Positions 32,430 through 44,523 of a stretch of DNA of 64,000 nt are shown here, in pieces. The notes under the pieces are model-generated. The model was not told the DNA's origin. It did not search any database and saw only the letters and a program-made list of their open reading frames with translations. Position 1 is the stretch's first letter. The number at the start of each line of letters is the position of its first letter. Source of the stretch: Euglena gracilis (lineage: Eukaryota > Euglenida > Euglenophyceae > Euglenales); the NCBI GenBank assembly GCA_039621445.1, contig CP154955.1:2386619-2450618 (forward strand), read 5' to 3'. Made by a program: the position numbers and the translations under genes.

Positions 32430-33085
32430 GCAACTTCTGGGTAATTTCTGCCAAAAAATTCCTTCCACAAAACTGAAAAAAGTCACAAAATTCCATTTTG
32501 TTGCATTTTTGGATGTTTTTGACCATTTTTGGCAGTTTTTGAACTTAGTAGGATTCAAAGTATGGTTTGGGAGTTTCATAACGAGTTTTTTCAATGAAAT
32601 TTTCCTTTTTTTTTAATGTTTTTTTACTGTTTTTTTTTTTGGAAAAAACACGTTTTTTTTAAAAAAACAAAAAAAATGCCCACTATGGGTCCGCCACTCT
32701 GGAATCCAAAGGAAATTTGACCAAAAACATGAAAAATGACCAAAAACCCCACCCACCACAGCACTCGCTAAAAAAAACAGGCGACGAAGAAAATTTTTGA
32801 CCTAAAAATCAAGCCCTGGAAAAACGGAAAGTAGGTGGGGGGTGGTGGGGAGGGATTCCTGCCCAGAAATTTTTTGAGCTTTTTTTTTTGAAAAATGAAC
32901 CCAAAACACATGATTTTTTGAAGGAAACCCACATTTTTTTTCATTCCCGTACAGCCCTGCCAGTCACCCACTATAAAGGCTTCATCTTTTGAAAGCAGGC
33001 AGCAAAAGTGAAATACAGGCAGCAAAAGTGAAATACTCCCATCGCTGTGTTGTTTTTGTGTGTGAGAACCGTGTCTGAACCAGTA
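32430..33085. other. No gene supported
   Basis: AT-rich DNA with an A-run/ACACGTTTTTTT hairpin near 32650 and TGGGTCCGCC blocks; two copies of AGGCAGCAAAAGTGAAATAC at 32993-33035. Confidence 0.45.
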
Positions 33086-33324
33086 CAGGCCCGGGCCTAA
33101 ATCTCGTGGACATTTATTTCGGTTGGACGAAAAGCCTCGGGGGAATTAAATCTGGTTAAATTCCTTGAATTTCAGGTGGTCCACGGAATTAATTCCCCCG
33201 AGTATTACTTACCTGAAATAGCAAAAGTATCCGCGTTCTTTTGTCCCCACAGTGCGAACCTGGTCAGAAACTGATGAAGAAGTTTTTGGTACCCAGTGAT
33301 AAGAAGGCGAAGTCTCAAGCGGTA

Positions 33325-33842
33325 AACCCCCCCCCCAAATATAAGAAACCCCTCGCTATAAGAAACCCCCAAATATAAGAAACCCTTTGGCTGATTTTCA
33401 GCCGACACCCAAATATAAGAAACCCCCAAATATAAGAAACCCCTGGGCTGTTGGACACCAATCCAAATATAAGAAACCCCTCATTTTCACCTTGGGTGAC
33501 AGCAAATTTCAAGGCGCGATCAACACAAAGATGAAGCCAATCTAGTCTATTGCTTCTTTGCAAAGCAAGAGTTCAGAAGCAACTGCTTTTTGGAAACACC
33601 TGTCCGTTTCACGACCCCCTTCCACACTGTTTGAATGGCAGCCAGACATGAGGACAATCCTACACACAGTGGTCACATGTAATTAATTATATGAAGGAAG
33701 AAAAAGTTCCATTCGCAAGAAACCCTTGGGGCCGGCCTTCGACACCCAAATATAAGAAACCCCCAAATATAAGAAACCCTTTGGGCCGATCGGCCGACAC
33801 CCAAATATAAGAAACGGGTTTCTTATATTTGGGGGGGGGGTT
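33325..33842. mobile_element. C-run MITE (AAATATAAGAAACCC type), copy 1
   Basis: TA / AACCCCCCCCCCAAATATAA and inverse end ATATTTGGGG...GGTT / TA. It splits the transposase N-terminus. Deleting it and one TA gives GCGGTACAAGAATTGG, matching GCGGTGCAAGAACTGG at 18218. Interior holds about ten AAATATAAGAAACCC boxes. Confidence 0.85.
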
Positions 33843-34601
33843 TACAAGAATTGGTCAAAGCTGCCAAGAAGTTCAACACAGATAGGTTTATGTCCGTTAC
33901 CAATCAAATGATCTTTTCCCCACAACCCAGGACTCCCAAGATTGCAGGCAGCAAAGCTCATGGGAAGAAGCGTGAAGTTTCCCGACCATGGCTGCAGTGG
34001 AGTACTCAGAAGAAGCAAAAAGTGGTGGAAGCTGTGGTGCAGAAGAAGATGAATTATGCTGCCACCAAGGCCATGCAATTTCCTAGCTTTGGTTTTTGGG
34101 GGAGTTTGAGGAGGAGTTTGAGGTACCCGAATCCACCCTGCACGGGTGGGTGCTAAAGCACAAGGCAGGACTGCCCATGCTGGATCGAGGCCGTCCTCAC
34201 ATCCTGAGTGCAGAGGAGGAAAGGGTGGTTTATGACCCTGTGGTTTTTCTGCGAACCAAGGGGGGCACGGTCGACCGGGAGGTCCTTCAACTCCTTGGTC
34301 AACAAGCTTTGGACAAAAGCCGCAGACGGATCCCTGAAGAAACACCAGAGTTGTGCTCTTGGGAAGGCTTTCAATCTCTGCAGGTTGAGGCAACCCACCT
34401 CTGACAGAGTAATTTCTTCTCCTGAGCAACTGCAAGCGGATGAATCCCAGAGAGCTTCCCTGTCTGCCATTCTCAAGGACCCCACAAGTTTTGGGATTGC
34501 ATTACCTGAGCTGGGTCCCAAGGAAATTCCTGGGGAAATGCTGATGGCTGCAGATGAGACCCCCCTGCAGCCAGGGAATTTCTCAAGCTGTCAAGCTGGT
34601 A

Positions 34602-34865
34602 CCGGGGGGGGGGGAAATTTTGCCCTAGAGAAAATTTGCACGGACAAATTTCGCGGAAGCAAATCCCGCGAAATATTTCCGGACATTTTTAAGGAATTCC
34701 TTGAAATTTTTGTCCGTGTATTCCCTTTCAGGCCATTTTTGCTTCACAGAAATAAAATCCCGCGAAATATTTCCGGACATTTTTAAGTAATCCCGCGAAA
34801 TTTGTCGTCCGCGAAATTTGTCGCTGCAAAATTTCTCTGGCACAAAATTCCCCCCCCCCCCCCGG
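34602..34865. mobile_element. G-run MITE (AAATTTCGCGG type)
   Basis: TA / CCGGGGGGGGGGAAATTTTG and inverse end ... CCCCCCGG / TA. The inverted ends include GACAAATTTCGCGG. Two internal CCCGCGAAATATTTCCGGAC boxes. It sits inside further foreign sequence (about 34568-34955) that itself breaks the transposase after ETPLQ. Confidence 0.75.
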
Positions 34866-35330
34866 TAGGGGACCTGTCTTTGGACTTGGGGGGGGGGGCT
34901 TCCAGCCAGCTTGTTTCAAACCCCCCCTTCCATTTCCTGAGAAGACCCTGCCCGCAATACTGCCCATCTGCGAAGGGCACATATCAAATTGAAGGGCACA
35001 AGAAACAAGTAACACTTGTTGCAGCTCGGGAAAAGCGGTCAGGAACTGGAACAGCTGTGGTAACGTGGGCGGGTGAAGTATTTGCCTTGCTGCGGTGGAA
35101 GAAGGTGGATGACAACGACCAGGACCTGATTGAAAAGCTGTTGATTGAAAAAACAAAACTTATCAGGAAAGCCAATTTTTTTGTGATACTTGGTCATCTC
35201 CATTTGCTAAAAGTCACTTTCGCTGGATTACGCAGCTACAACACACAACAACCTTGCACTCACCACCGCTGTCTTTACTGGGGGCGTATGTTTAGAAAAT
35301 TTGGGTCAAAAGATTGAGTTTTTGCTTAGT

Positions 35331-36770
35331 GAGCAGTTTTTTGGGCATTTTTTGGGTACCCGTTCCCAGCCAGGGGGGCCCAGGGGCTTTTGGTGTGAAA
35401 ATTTTTGAAAATTCCGTTTAACGGGCCCGATTTTGGGGGGTCCCGCGCCGGCTCTAGGCGGTAGACTGGGGGGGGGGGTAGTGGTCGGCCGACCAATTGG
35501 TCGGTAGCTAGTCGGCGAGACGGGGGGGGGGGGAGTGGGTAGTCGGCGGACTAGTCGGCCGACTACCCACTCTAATGTACTAACGGGTTAAAACCGCCGA
35601 CTTTCAAGCCCCCCCCCATGAAGAAAATTGTATGCAAACTAGTCGGTGGCTAGTCGGTGGTCATAAAAATGGTCTGTGGCGGGTCCAAATCACCCGGAAA
35701 TGGTCCGGATGGGTCCAAATAAGTGCCTTACACCAACATAAACACCCTCAGATGGAAATCTTTGGTCGGTGGGGGTCGGTGGGCCCTTGATGGGGGTCCG
35801 GAGGGGTAAAAAACCAATGCTGAAATAGGGATTACATGAAAATCTTTCAGAAATGCAAGCATTCTGCATCACGACAGGCTGAACCCCCCCCCTCCACCCC
35901 CATCCGAGCCTCAGATAACAAAATCCCTTCTGTGTTGGCAACATACTCCGGGACTAAGTCGTTTTGTGGCTCACTTTGGCATAGGCGGGGGGGGTGCGTC
36001 CCCCCCCCCCCCCCCCCCCCGCACCCCCCCCCCTCAAATAACAAAATCCCTTCTACGTAGGCAACATACTTAAAAAAATACTTGGAGGGCTAAGTCCTTT
36101 TTGTTTGAAATTTTGGCATAGGCGGGGGGGGGGGGGCTCCGCCCCCCCCGCACCCCCCTCAAATAACAAAATCCCTTCTATGTTGGCAACATACTCCGGA
36201 GTTAAGTCGTTTTTGTGGCTCGCTTTGGATAGGCACGGGGGGGTCCGCCCCCCCCCCCCCCCCCCACCCCCCCCGCACCCCCTCCCCTCAAATAACAAAA
36301 TCCCTTCTATGTTGGCTATATACTTGGAGGGCTAAGTCCTTTTTGTGCAAATTTTGACTTATATTGAAAATCCAACGGGGAGAGGTGTTCTTTTGCCAAA
36401 AGTGGCCCAAAATGGACATTTTGCCCCCAGCTTTTTGCATATTCACCCCCGATTGGGGGGGTTCTGGAGCCATTTGGGTGGGTTTTGACTGGTGTTGAGG
36501 TGATTTGGACAACAGTGTGGGCCAGTGGAAGGGTTCTGTTCTTTCTGGGAAAGAACTTTTCAAATTTCGAGAAAAAGCACCCTGTTTGGCACCCCATCCA
36601 CAGCGAGAAGAGTCACCTCACTTGGCTGTAGGTTGTACTTTCCGAATGGTCCACATAAATTGCTGGGTGGCAGCCTGTAACGGAAATAATGTATTTTTTC
36701 AACCAACCCACACACACACAAACCTGCAGGAAGGGTGGGGTGACAGCGGTGCGACCGTCTTCTGGAAAAA
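35331..36770. repeat. Mixed repeats: TAGTCGG boxes and a ~115-bp minisatellite
   Basis: 35480-35680 has GGTCGGCCGACCAATTGGTC-type boxes like those at the ends of the 25009 element. 35905-36310 repeats AAATAACAAAATCCCTTCTA about four times with C runs between. 36320-36770 shows no gene. Confidence 0.6.
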
Positions 36771-38170
36771 CTGTTTTTGAGCCGAAAATGGGCATTTTTC
36801 GACCCGACCCGCCAGCGCCGCGTTTTGGGCTGCCAACGCATTGACTCAAGGTCATTTTATGGTCGAAAGAAATCGAATTTTTTTTGCCGGAAATGATGTT
36901 TTTTTGGCTTCCCGGACCAAAAAACATTGCCTCCCGGACAAAAGTGTTTTCCAACCGAAACTGAGTGTTTTTCAGCACCTAGCCCCCAGCGTTTTGGGCC
37001 CGAAACCGATGGATTTGAGGTCATTTTCGGGTCAAAAAAGCGGGGAAAAAAACGAAATTTTTTTGCCCAAACCCAAACCATTTTTGGCCTCCCGGACCCG
37101 GAAAAAGTGTTTTTTGAGCCAAAAATGAGTGTTTTTTGACCTCCTGGCCTCCCGTTTCGGGCACAAATCCCTGCATTTCAGTCAAAAGAGCTCCATGGAG
37201 TGGGCCGGTTTATATGGTGGTCAATGAAGGGGTGGGGCCGCGCTTATTAAGAGCTCAGCACTATTCAAAACCTGGTTAACATTCAGAAATCACCGTAAAA
37301 TCATTGAAAGTCACCGTAAATTGCAAGAGTGTAATTTGTAACTTATAAATTACGCCAAATTTGCAGTCCTTCCATAACATGCATGTCCCATTAAGAACTC
37401 AGCAGTATTCAAAACCTGGTCTTATGTGGGGGGGGGTCGGCCTTCAGCTGGCCAGGGGGGGCTTAAACGGGGGGGGGGGTCTTATATTGGGGGGGAATGG
37501 TAGAAAGATGACTCAGAATTTCCAAAACAAAATTTTGAAGTGATTCTTGAACCTCACTTCAACCTCGACTTCTATCTTCCTACAGGGGGTGCTTTAAATT
37601 TGCAGGTGACTTTTTCCCGCTGCTTTTAGTTCCGCAGGTTCAAAATTGGATCTAGTGATGACAAAATCAAGGGAGCGTGCGCCAAAAAATACCGCGAAGT
37701 TAATCCTTCAGGTGAGGGACTTTAATCATTGTGGGTGATGTATTTCACATAAAAAGCAAGCTGTCGTCGAAGATTTTTTTTCGACTTTTTTAACCCGGTT
37801 TTGACCCAAAGTCAATGGGGCGGCCCAAAACGGTGCGCCGGCGGATCGAAAAACACTCATCTTCGGCTCAAAAACAGTTTTTCCAGGTGCGGGAGGCCAT
37901 AAAACATCATTTTGGGCAATTTTTCCCCGATTTTTTTCCGACTTTTTTGACCCGGTTTTGACCCAAGGTCCCAAAGCGGGGCGCTGACAGGTCGAAAAAC
38001 GCTCATTTTCGGCTCAAAATCAGTTTTTCCGGGTCCGGGGCCAAAAAACATCGTTTCGATTTTTTTCGCCTTTTTTGACCTGGTTTTGACCCAAAGTCAA
38101 TGGGTTGGCGGCCCAAAACGGGGCGCTGGCGGGTCGAAAAACGCTCATTTTCGGCTCAAAACCGGCGTTT
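36771..38170 (+). repeat. Dispersed repeat B units with a gene-free gap
   Basis: Units at 36771-37290 and 37780-38170; the interval 37290-37780 has only G runs and ACTCAGCAGTATTCAAAACC, a partial match to 37255. Confidence 0.6.
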
Positions 38171-38211
38171 GAGACGCCGGGTTCAGGACAGAACCAGCGT
38201 CCCCCCCACGG

Positions 38212-38453
38212 AGGTTCGGCAGCCCCCCCCCCCCCCCCATGGTGGTCGGACCCCCTCGGCATGGCAAAATGGGGACCCCCCCCCCTGTCAGCCAACCCCC
38301 TCGGCACAGCATTCCGAATCATACCAATGAATTTTCCTTTGGGGTGTCCGCCACGGTGGACCCCCCCCCCTGGGGGACTGACCCCCTCGGGATGGCAAAA
38401 TGGGGACCCCCCCCCCCTGGTGGCCGAGGGTCCTCGTCAGACGTGCCGAACCT
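38212..38453. mobile_element. GAGGTTCG MITE, copy 3
   Basis: AGGTTCGGCA and TGCCGAACCT ends, flanked by CCCACGG at 38205-38211 and 38454-38460. The uninterrupted counterpart of the site is at 14228-14245 on the opposite strand (AAAACCCGTGAGGGGG). Confidence 0.8.
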
Positions 38454-38755
38454 CCCACGGGTTTTCCGGACGCCGGTTCTGTCCTAAAACCCGGCGTTAG
38501 GAACGCCGGTTCTGTCCAAAACCCGGCGTCCGGTTTGGGACTGTATTTTGTGCAAAAAAGTGTACGAATGTGGCCCTAGAAACAAAAATCTCCTTGGCTG
38601 AAGGGGGATCAGAGGCACAATTCCTGAGTGCAAAATATCATGGATGTGGCGGCAAGCGTTTTGCAGTTTCTGAGGTGGGGGGAGGATTGCTAGGCATACA
38701 GGGAGCCACAGCTGCAGCAATTACAGGGCAAAACATATTGCCGGCAAGGAAGGAG

Positions 38756-39208
38756 TAGGGCTGTTTCGATTAATCGATTAATCGACTGATCGTTCGTTAT
38801 CGCCGATTAATCGAATCGTTCGGCCCAGGGCGATTAATCGTTCACTATGGATGCCACCCACGATGGGCACAATATTTGCTGAAAGCACCCAATTTCGGAC
38901 AGTCACCATTTTTATAATGCACTACTACCTGCTGGTACCATGCAAAGGGTTCTTAAAAATGCCATCGAGCCAGTGTAACGTTGCGCGATTTTTAGTAGCA
39001 TCAAGCAATTCCTAATTGGTTGAATGGCGCCTGGGAAATATGCCAGCGGGACCGCAAAGGAATTAATTATGTTCTGTGTTCGCGTTTCTAATGCAAAGGT
39101 TATAATCAAAATTTGGAAAGGACCAATTAATCGTTAATCGTCCGAGGCACCTCGATTAATCGCGGTTAATCGTTCATCGGCTCGAAACGATGAATTGGCA
39201 CAACCCTA
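38756..39208. mobile_element. hAT-like MITE with ATTAATCG ends
   Basis: Ends TAGGGCTGTTTCGATTAATC and, inverted, TAGGGTTGTGCCAATTCATC; GAAGGAG flanks both sides (38749-38755, 39209-39215). Subterminal ATTAATCG boxes are a known habit of hAT ends. No gene inside the 453 bp. Confidence 0.8.
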
Positions 39209-39213
39209 GAAGG

Positions 39214-39439
39214 AGGTTCGGCAGCCCCCCCCCCCCCCCATGGTGGTCGAACCCCCTCAGCACGGCAAAATGGGGACCCCCCCCCCCGGGTCAGCCAACC
39301 CCCTCGGCACGGCATGCCGAACCATACCAATGAATTTTCCTTTGGCAAATTCCACCATGGTGGACCCCCCCCCCTGGGGGACTGACCCCCTCGGCACGGC
39401 AACGGGTCGGCACGGGTCCTCGTCATACGTGCCGAACCT
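39214..39439. mobile_element. GAGGTTCG MITE, copy 4
   Basis: AGGTTCGGCAGCC to GTGCCGAACCT; its left end begins inside the target duplication of the hAT-like element. No matching duplication of its own. Confidence 0.65.
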
Positions 39440-39995
39440 CCGAAACACATTGCGGAAATTTTGGCTGGACTCCCACTGGGTTTTTTCAGAAGCACGGTTG
39501 GGAAATTTTGGGTGGACCCCCCTCCCCGGGTTTTTTCAGATATACAACAGGGAAATTTTGGCTGGACCCGCCCTGGGTTATTTCAGAAATACGGTTAAAT
39601 GTTGACTGCCCACCTCTGGGTTTTTTCTTAGAATTACGGTTGGGAAATTTTGGCTGGACCCCCCTGGGTTTTTTAGAAATACAGTTGTTAAATGTTGGCT
39701 GGATCCCCCGTGCATTTTTTCAGAATCACGGTTGACAAATGTTGGCTGGACCCCCCTGGGTTTTTTCAGACACACGGTAGGGAAATTTTGGCTGGACCCC
39801 CCTGGGTCTTTTCATTGTATCACCGTTGGGAAATTTTGGCGGGACCTTGCTGGGTTTTTTTTTCTTCAGAAATACGGTTGGGGAATAGGGCTAGAAACCC
39901 CATGGCTTTTTCAGAGTTTTGGGTGGGGAGATTTTTTGTTTGAACCTCCTGGTGTTTTTTTTGGAATTAACTTTGGGAAATTTTGGCTGTTCCCT
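39440..39995 (+). repeat. Minisatellite of GGGAAATTTTGGCTGGACCC units
   Basis: About ten units of 45-60 bp also containing TGGGTTTTTTCAGAAATACGG. Frames through it are repeat artefacts. Confidence 0.85.
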
Positions 39996-40039
39996 CCTGG
40001 GCCTAAAGGGGAACGCTAGTGAACGTATTTCTAAGTGCT

Positions 40040-40900
40040 CCCTGGCCCGAAGGGGGTGAACGCCGGTTCTGTCCTGAACCCGGTGTCTCTAAAACACCAC
40101 AAGGGGGGGGGCGGACGCCGGTTCTGTCTTGAACCCAGCGTCCCTGTACGCCGGGTTCAGGACAGAACCGGCGTCCGCCCCCCGTTTTTTGTAGTAAAGA
40201 CAGTTTTTCCGGGTCCGGGAGGCCATAAAACATCGTTTCGGGCAAAAGAGAATTTTTCGATTTTTTCGACTTTTTTGACCCGGTTTTGACCCAAGGTCAA
40301 TGGGTTGGCGGCCCAAAAAGGGGCGCTGGCAGGTCGAAAAAGGCTCATTTTGGGCTCAAAAACAGGTTTTCCGGGTCCGGGAGGCCAAAAAACATCGTTT
40401 CGGGCAAAAAAGATTTTTTCGATTTTTTTTTTTACTTTTTCGCCGAAAACGGCCAAGTCGGACAGTGGAAAAGTGTACAAAATGGCCTAAACGTTCGAAA
40501 AACGGTCGTATCTCGGGCTAGCCGGTGAGTTGCGGGGAAATCAAAATACCAGTAGATAGAGCGTTCCAAGGTCTCCGGACATTTCCTTTGATTTTGCATC
40601 ATTTTCGAGAAATTTTGAAAACATTGATTTTTTTGACCCCCACCCCCCGAAAACGGCTAAGTCGAACAGTGGGGAAAGTGTACAGACATATTGGCCGAAA
40701 ACAGCCATATCTCGGGCTGGGCGGGGGGTTGCGGGGAAATCAAAACATGGCTGGATAGGGCATTCATTCCGAGGGCTTCAAATTATGTCTACGGACATTT
40801 CCTTTGATTTGGCTTCATTTTGGAGATATTTTGAAAATCGACATTTTTTTTGGCCGAAATGGCAGAGTCCAAAGGGGGGAGGGCTTAAAAAGGGGGGCGG
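40040..40900 (+). repeat. CGCCGGTTCTGTCC hairpins followed by repeats B and A
   Basis: Inverted GGACAGAACCGGCGTCC blocks at 40055-40180, then repeat B (40185-40430) and repeat A (40430-40900) in the same B-A order as at 45340 and 54395. Confidence 0.65.
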
Positions 40901-41152
40901 GCCGATCCTACTATCTCCGTCTGTTTATTTTCCCCGGTCGAATAATCCCCCCCCATTTTTGGCTCAAAATCTGCAAACGGCGACCTATCTGATTATTTTC
41001 CTCCCTGCAATATTTCTGCGGACAAAGATGCTTGACAGTGGACAACTGGTCCTCCCCTGTTCTCTTCACCCACTCCGTGAGAAAGGCACTTTGGCTCAAT
41101 TGCTTTGACTTCAGAACTTTGCCTTGGGCATCCGTAACATGGACTCTTTCCC

Positions 41153-44100
41153 CTAGGCGGCCACCTACAGCACAAAAAACGACGGTCCCGTCGGTCGAAA
41201 AAAAGTTCCTCAAAAATGGCGCCGTTATGGGCGGCTGCAATTTGATGTGGCCAAGATTTCACAGGAGACTCTCCAGTGGAAAAAACTGCAATTGTTTACC
41301 TTCGTTCCAATAAGTGTTAAAGAAGCAATCTATTTGTGAATCAATTACCGACGGTCCCGTCGGTTATCTGAGCAAACAAGAGCCCTCAATTGATTTTAAA
41401 CACAATCCTAGGCGACCTACTGCACAAATGACCGATGGGACAGTCGGTCTTTTTTTGAAAGCCAGATTTTGATATCAAAAGATTTCTACTCATAAAACGC
41501 AATATTGCAATCTTGCATGGTTATTTGGGAACAATTTTCACCACAAATGGTCAGATTTCGGGTTATTTTGTCAGATGTAGGAAATCACTCTGACCTGTTA
41601 ACTCTTCTCACTCTCTCAACTCTTCTCAGAATTCCATATTGCGTAAAACCAGTCAAGGTATATGACACATTGTCTGTTCGTCGCCATAACTGTATGTACC
41701 ACAGTTGGATGGCAGAGAAACCTGTAAAGAACATGTGGAAGGTGCGAATGCACCACCATAACTTCTAGCGATAGCACTGCTTTTGTTTGTTGAACTTTGC
41801 AGCTAAATCAAATACACTGTTGTCCTTGAACAAAAAAGATGACCAATTCCTCCACAGAATATGTAGTTTAATGGAAAAGAAGACCGACGGGACCGTCGGT
41901 CAAGATGTGCCACTCTCGTTAATGAGATGTTTATCAGCACATGTTGAACGAAGCTTTTGTTACCAGGTACAAATTCCATCCCCTCATCACAAAAGAATTC
42001 CATGACAATTCCATTCAGTATTTCGACCATTCCATGGCCAAAATACAGCTGATCATTCGTTGTGGAAAATATGTGCGTGTCTGTGGAAGAGATATTTCCT
42101 AGTTCCAGAAACACCAGAATAACAAAATGCGGTGGAGGTTTGTCGATATTGTCATATACCTTTGTTTCTTGTAAGGTTCAAGGAGCCATATGTACACACC
42201 ATAGCCGAAGGCTAAATGTTGCATGCCACAGCAACATTCTGCATCATTAAATTGCAGGAGTTCTAAAACCAATGTACCGTAATTTGGACCAGAATGGAAA
42301 TCAGACAGGGACGAGAGACCTTGTTGTCTCTTGCTTTCAAAAACCAGGTACAGCCAGCCAATGTCTTGATGGTACACGGCTATAGTATGTATTTAGCCCC
42401 CGATGGGAAGTGCAGAGCCGGCATTGCTCAGAAATACACCGGTTGCCAGCGTTTTCAGACATTGCCCCAGGGTGTTTGTAACACAAGGCCTGAGGTTGAT
42501 ATAACAGAAAAGCCCTGACGTAATCCCAACCTATTTTTTCTCACACATGGTTTTTCCAGACATTTGCAACAGAGAAAGCAAAGCAACTTTGTTTGGGTGT
42601 GGTTTTGACGGAGGCGGTGTTTTGTGCAGTGAATCTGAGCAATTTGCGAAAAATTACTCCCTTTTCTGGGATGAATTGGTTGGGTGATTGCAAGAAAGCA
42701 TGTACACATATGGACGTCGTTCTATTTTGCACACAACATTGCGCGAAATCAGATGTATTTTGGTTACCTTGATCAGTGATCACAACCATTTACTACAAAC
42801 AATCCCTCCCCGGCCCATATTTTTTGACCCAAGAGGCAAACCGGCAAATGAAGCAGGCTGGCACATGCCCCCTCAAAAAAATTTTGACGAACCTGGGACA
42901 CAAAACACCCCAGAAGAAACAAGCCAATGCCAGCCAGAAACCCCACAAAATACATCTTTCTGGAAGCATTGCCAGTACACAAGTTGTGGATCGAGCAGAA
43001 ACAAAAAGGCCACAGAGTTCTTTCTCTCCCAAAGCAACTGCAGCTGCAACTGCAGGTGGTATCCATGACTCTGAACAATACACACACATTGTCTTTTGCA
43101 AAATGCTCTCTCATCTCTCCGATTGAAAGGTAGAACATTTTCACAACCGTATGGATGGAAGTGTGCATTGTGCACAGTTGCCTGGCCTTTCGCGCAATGC
43201 GCATGCTTGAGTGCTGAACGTTGTTGACTGATGCTGCATTTTTAAAGTCAAAATGATGATGCTGATGAAAACATGCATGATCATTTATGTTAGTGGGAGA
43301 GGTAAAAAGGGCTGCATACTCTGTCAAAGTAAAGAACAAAATGACGTTCAATTTAAAGGTCTTTAGGGAGTTGGTCAGATGGATCGCTTGCTGAAAAGCA
43401 ACCTCTAAGATGATTATGATAAAGTGACCGACGGACCCGTCGGTCATTTTGCATTTTCTGTCTTGTCCTTATCATTAAGGGGGGGGGATAATTTCTTTGT
43501 GAATCTAGCATCTTCCACAGACAATTGGTGGTTTCAATACCAAATCACCTTCAAATTTAGCATTCTGCAAGGAGTATTTGTGGTGATTTGTTGGTTTGTT
43601 TCATGAAGGTGTGGGCTGACCCACACTTGGGAATGAATGTCACCAGAATGACACCGTAAGGACGTTTGCTCATTGTCATTGCATTGTTTGCTTGTCATTC
43701 AGGACGTTGATTGAAAATCGCGGCGTTTTGCATACACAGAGCATGGAATGACCGACGCTCCCATCGGTCAGCTGAAGTGCAAACTACAATTGCTCTTGTT
43801 TGTTTGGTGTACCTTGTTCATTAGCTTTTTGGCCCTGTAGCAGCGCCCATCACAGAGGGGCATATTGCTTCTGAACGACTTTTATCTGGACCTACGGGAC
43901 CGTCGTTTTTTGTGTTTTAGGTGGTCATCTAGGATTATCGATGCGATCAGAAACTGCAGCAGGGACGATGGACGATTTGTTGGATGTCCCTTTCTGTAAT
44001 TTCTTCATTTTGTTCTTTCGGAGTAGCTGCTTTGTGGTGGCAATGGCATCCATTTTTTAATGATCCTCCTGGATAGTTAAGCTCAGTTGTGGTCTGGGCG

Positions 44101-44523
44101 TTTGCCCACAATGTAAGCTGCTTAATCCTCTTTTACTGAAAATTGGATGGTCGTGTGCTCGCATGCAATAATCCTGCTTCTCATTCTCATAATCATTACA
44201 GGTGTTTTTGTCCTTTCCTCCGGTCTGGGAATGTGAGCATACCTAAAAGAGGGAGGTGATGGCACAATCTGTTTTTGTCTGTGCACATGCTGTAAACTCC
44301 ACTTTGACATGTTTTTTCATATAATGAATGTTCATTTTGTCACATTTCAATTCATGCCAAACAGGCTCAAAATTGCATTTTTATGAGGAAAAAGGTACCC
44401 TGTGAAGGCAAACCGACGTTCGTCTACTTTTCTTCACAAAAGCAAGTGCCGTAGGAAGAAATTTAGTGCCGAAAAATGACCGACGGTCCCGTCGGTCATT
44501 TGTGCCGTAGGTGGCCGCCTAGG
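41153..44523. mobile_element. 3.4-kb segment with inverted ends and a palindrome series
   Basis: Left CCTAGGCGGCCACCTACAGC and right GGTGGCCGCCTAGG are inverted, extending through a GACGGTCCCGTC palindrome; TTCC borders both ends. About eight copies of the palindrome occur inside (near 41182, 41349, 41432, 41883, 43428, 43750, 43890, 44480). The sequence between is less repetitive than its surroundings. Plus-strand frames at 41787-42005 and 42688-43068 have natural residue usage but no motif or consistent splicing. Element or host locus remains open. Confidence 0.5.

Larger units (their letters stand above)
33086..35330 (+). mobile_element. Pogo/Tc1-like transposon, copy 2 (right end missing)
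   Basis: Left end TA/CAGGCCCGGGCCTAAATC as in 17978. Transposase relics in order: MKKFLVPSDKK (33270), TDRFMSVTNQMIF (33880), STQKKQKVVEAVV (34010), VPESTLHGWVLKHKAG...GRP (34120-34200), TSDRVISSPEQLQA (34400), MAADETPLQ (34545), YCPSAKGTYQIEGHKK (34965). Frame changes at about 34085 and 34330 and three inserts show it is dead. No right-hand CAGGC end is found. Confidence 0.7.

Noticed and set aside
42773-43447. 224-codon minus-strand frame inside the palindrome-bounded segment
   Set aside because: Cys/His/Phe-rich with no recognisable motif; begins in a palindrome; plus-strand frames overlap it equally well.
41153-44523. piggyBac-type element, suggested by CCCTAG at the left end
   Set aside because: No TTAA target duplication and no recognisable transposase; borders show TTCC instead.
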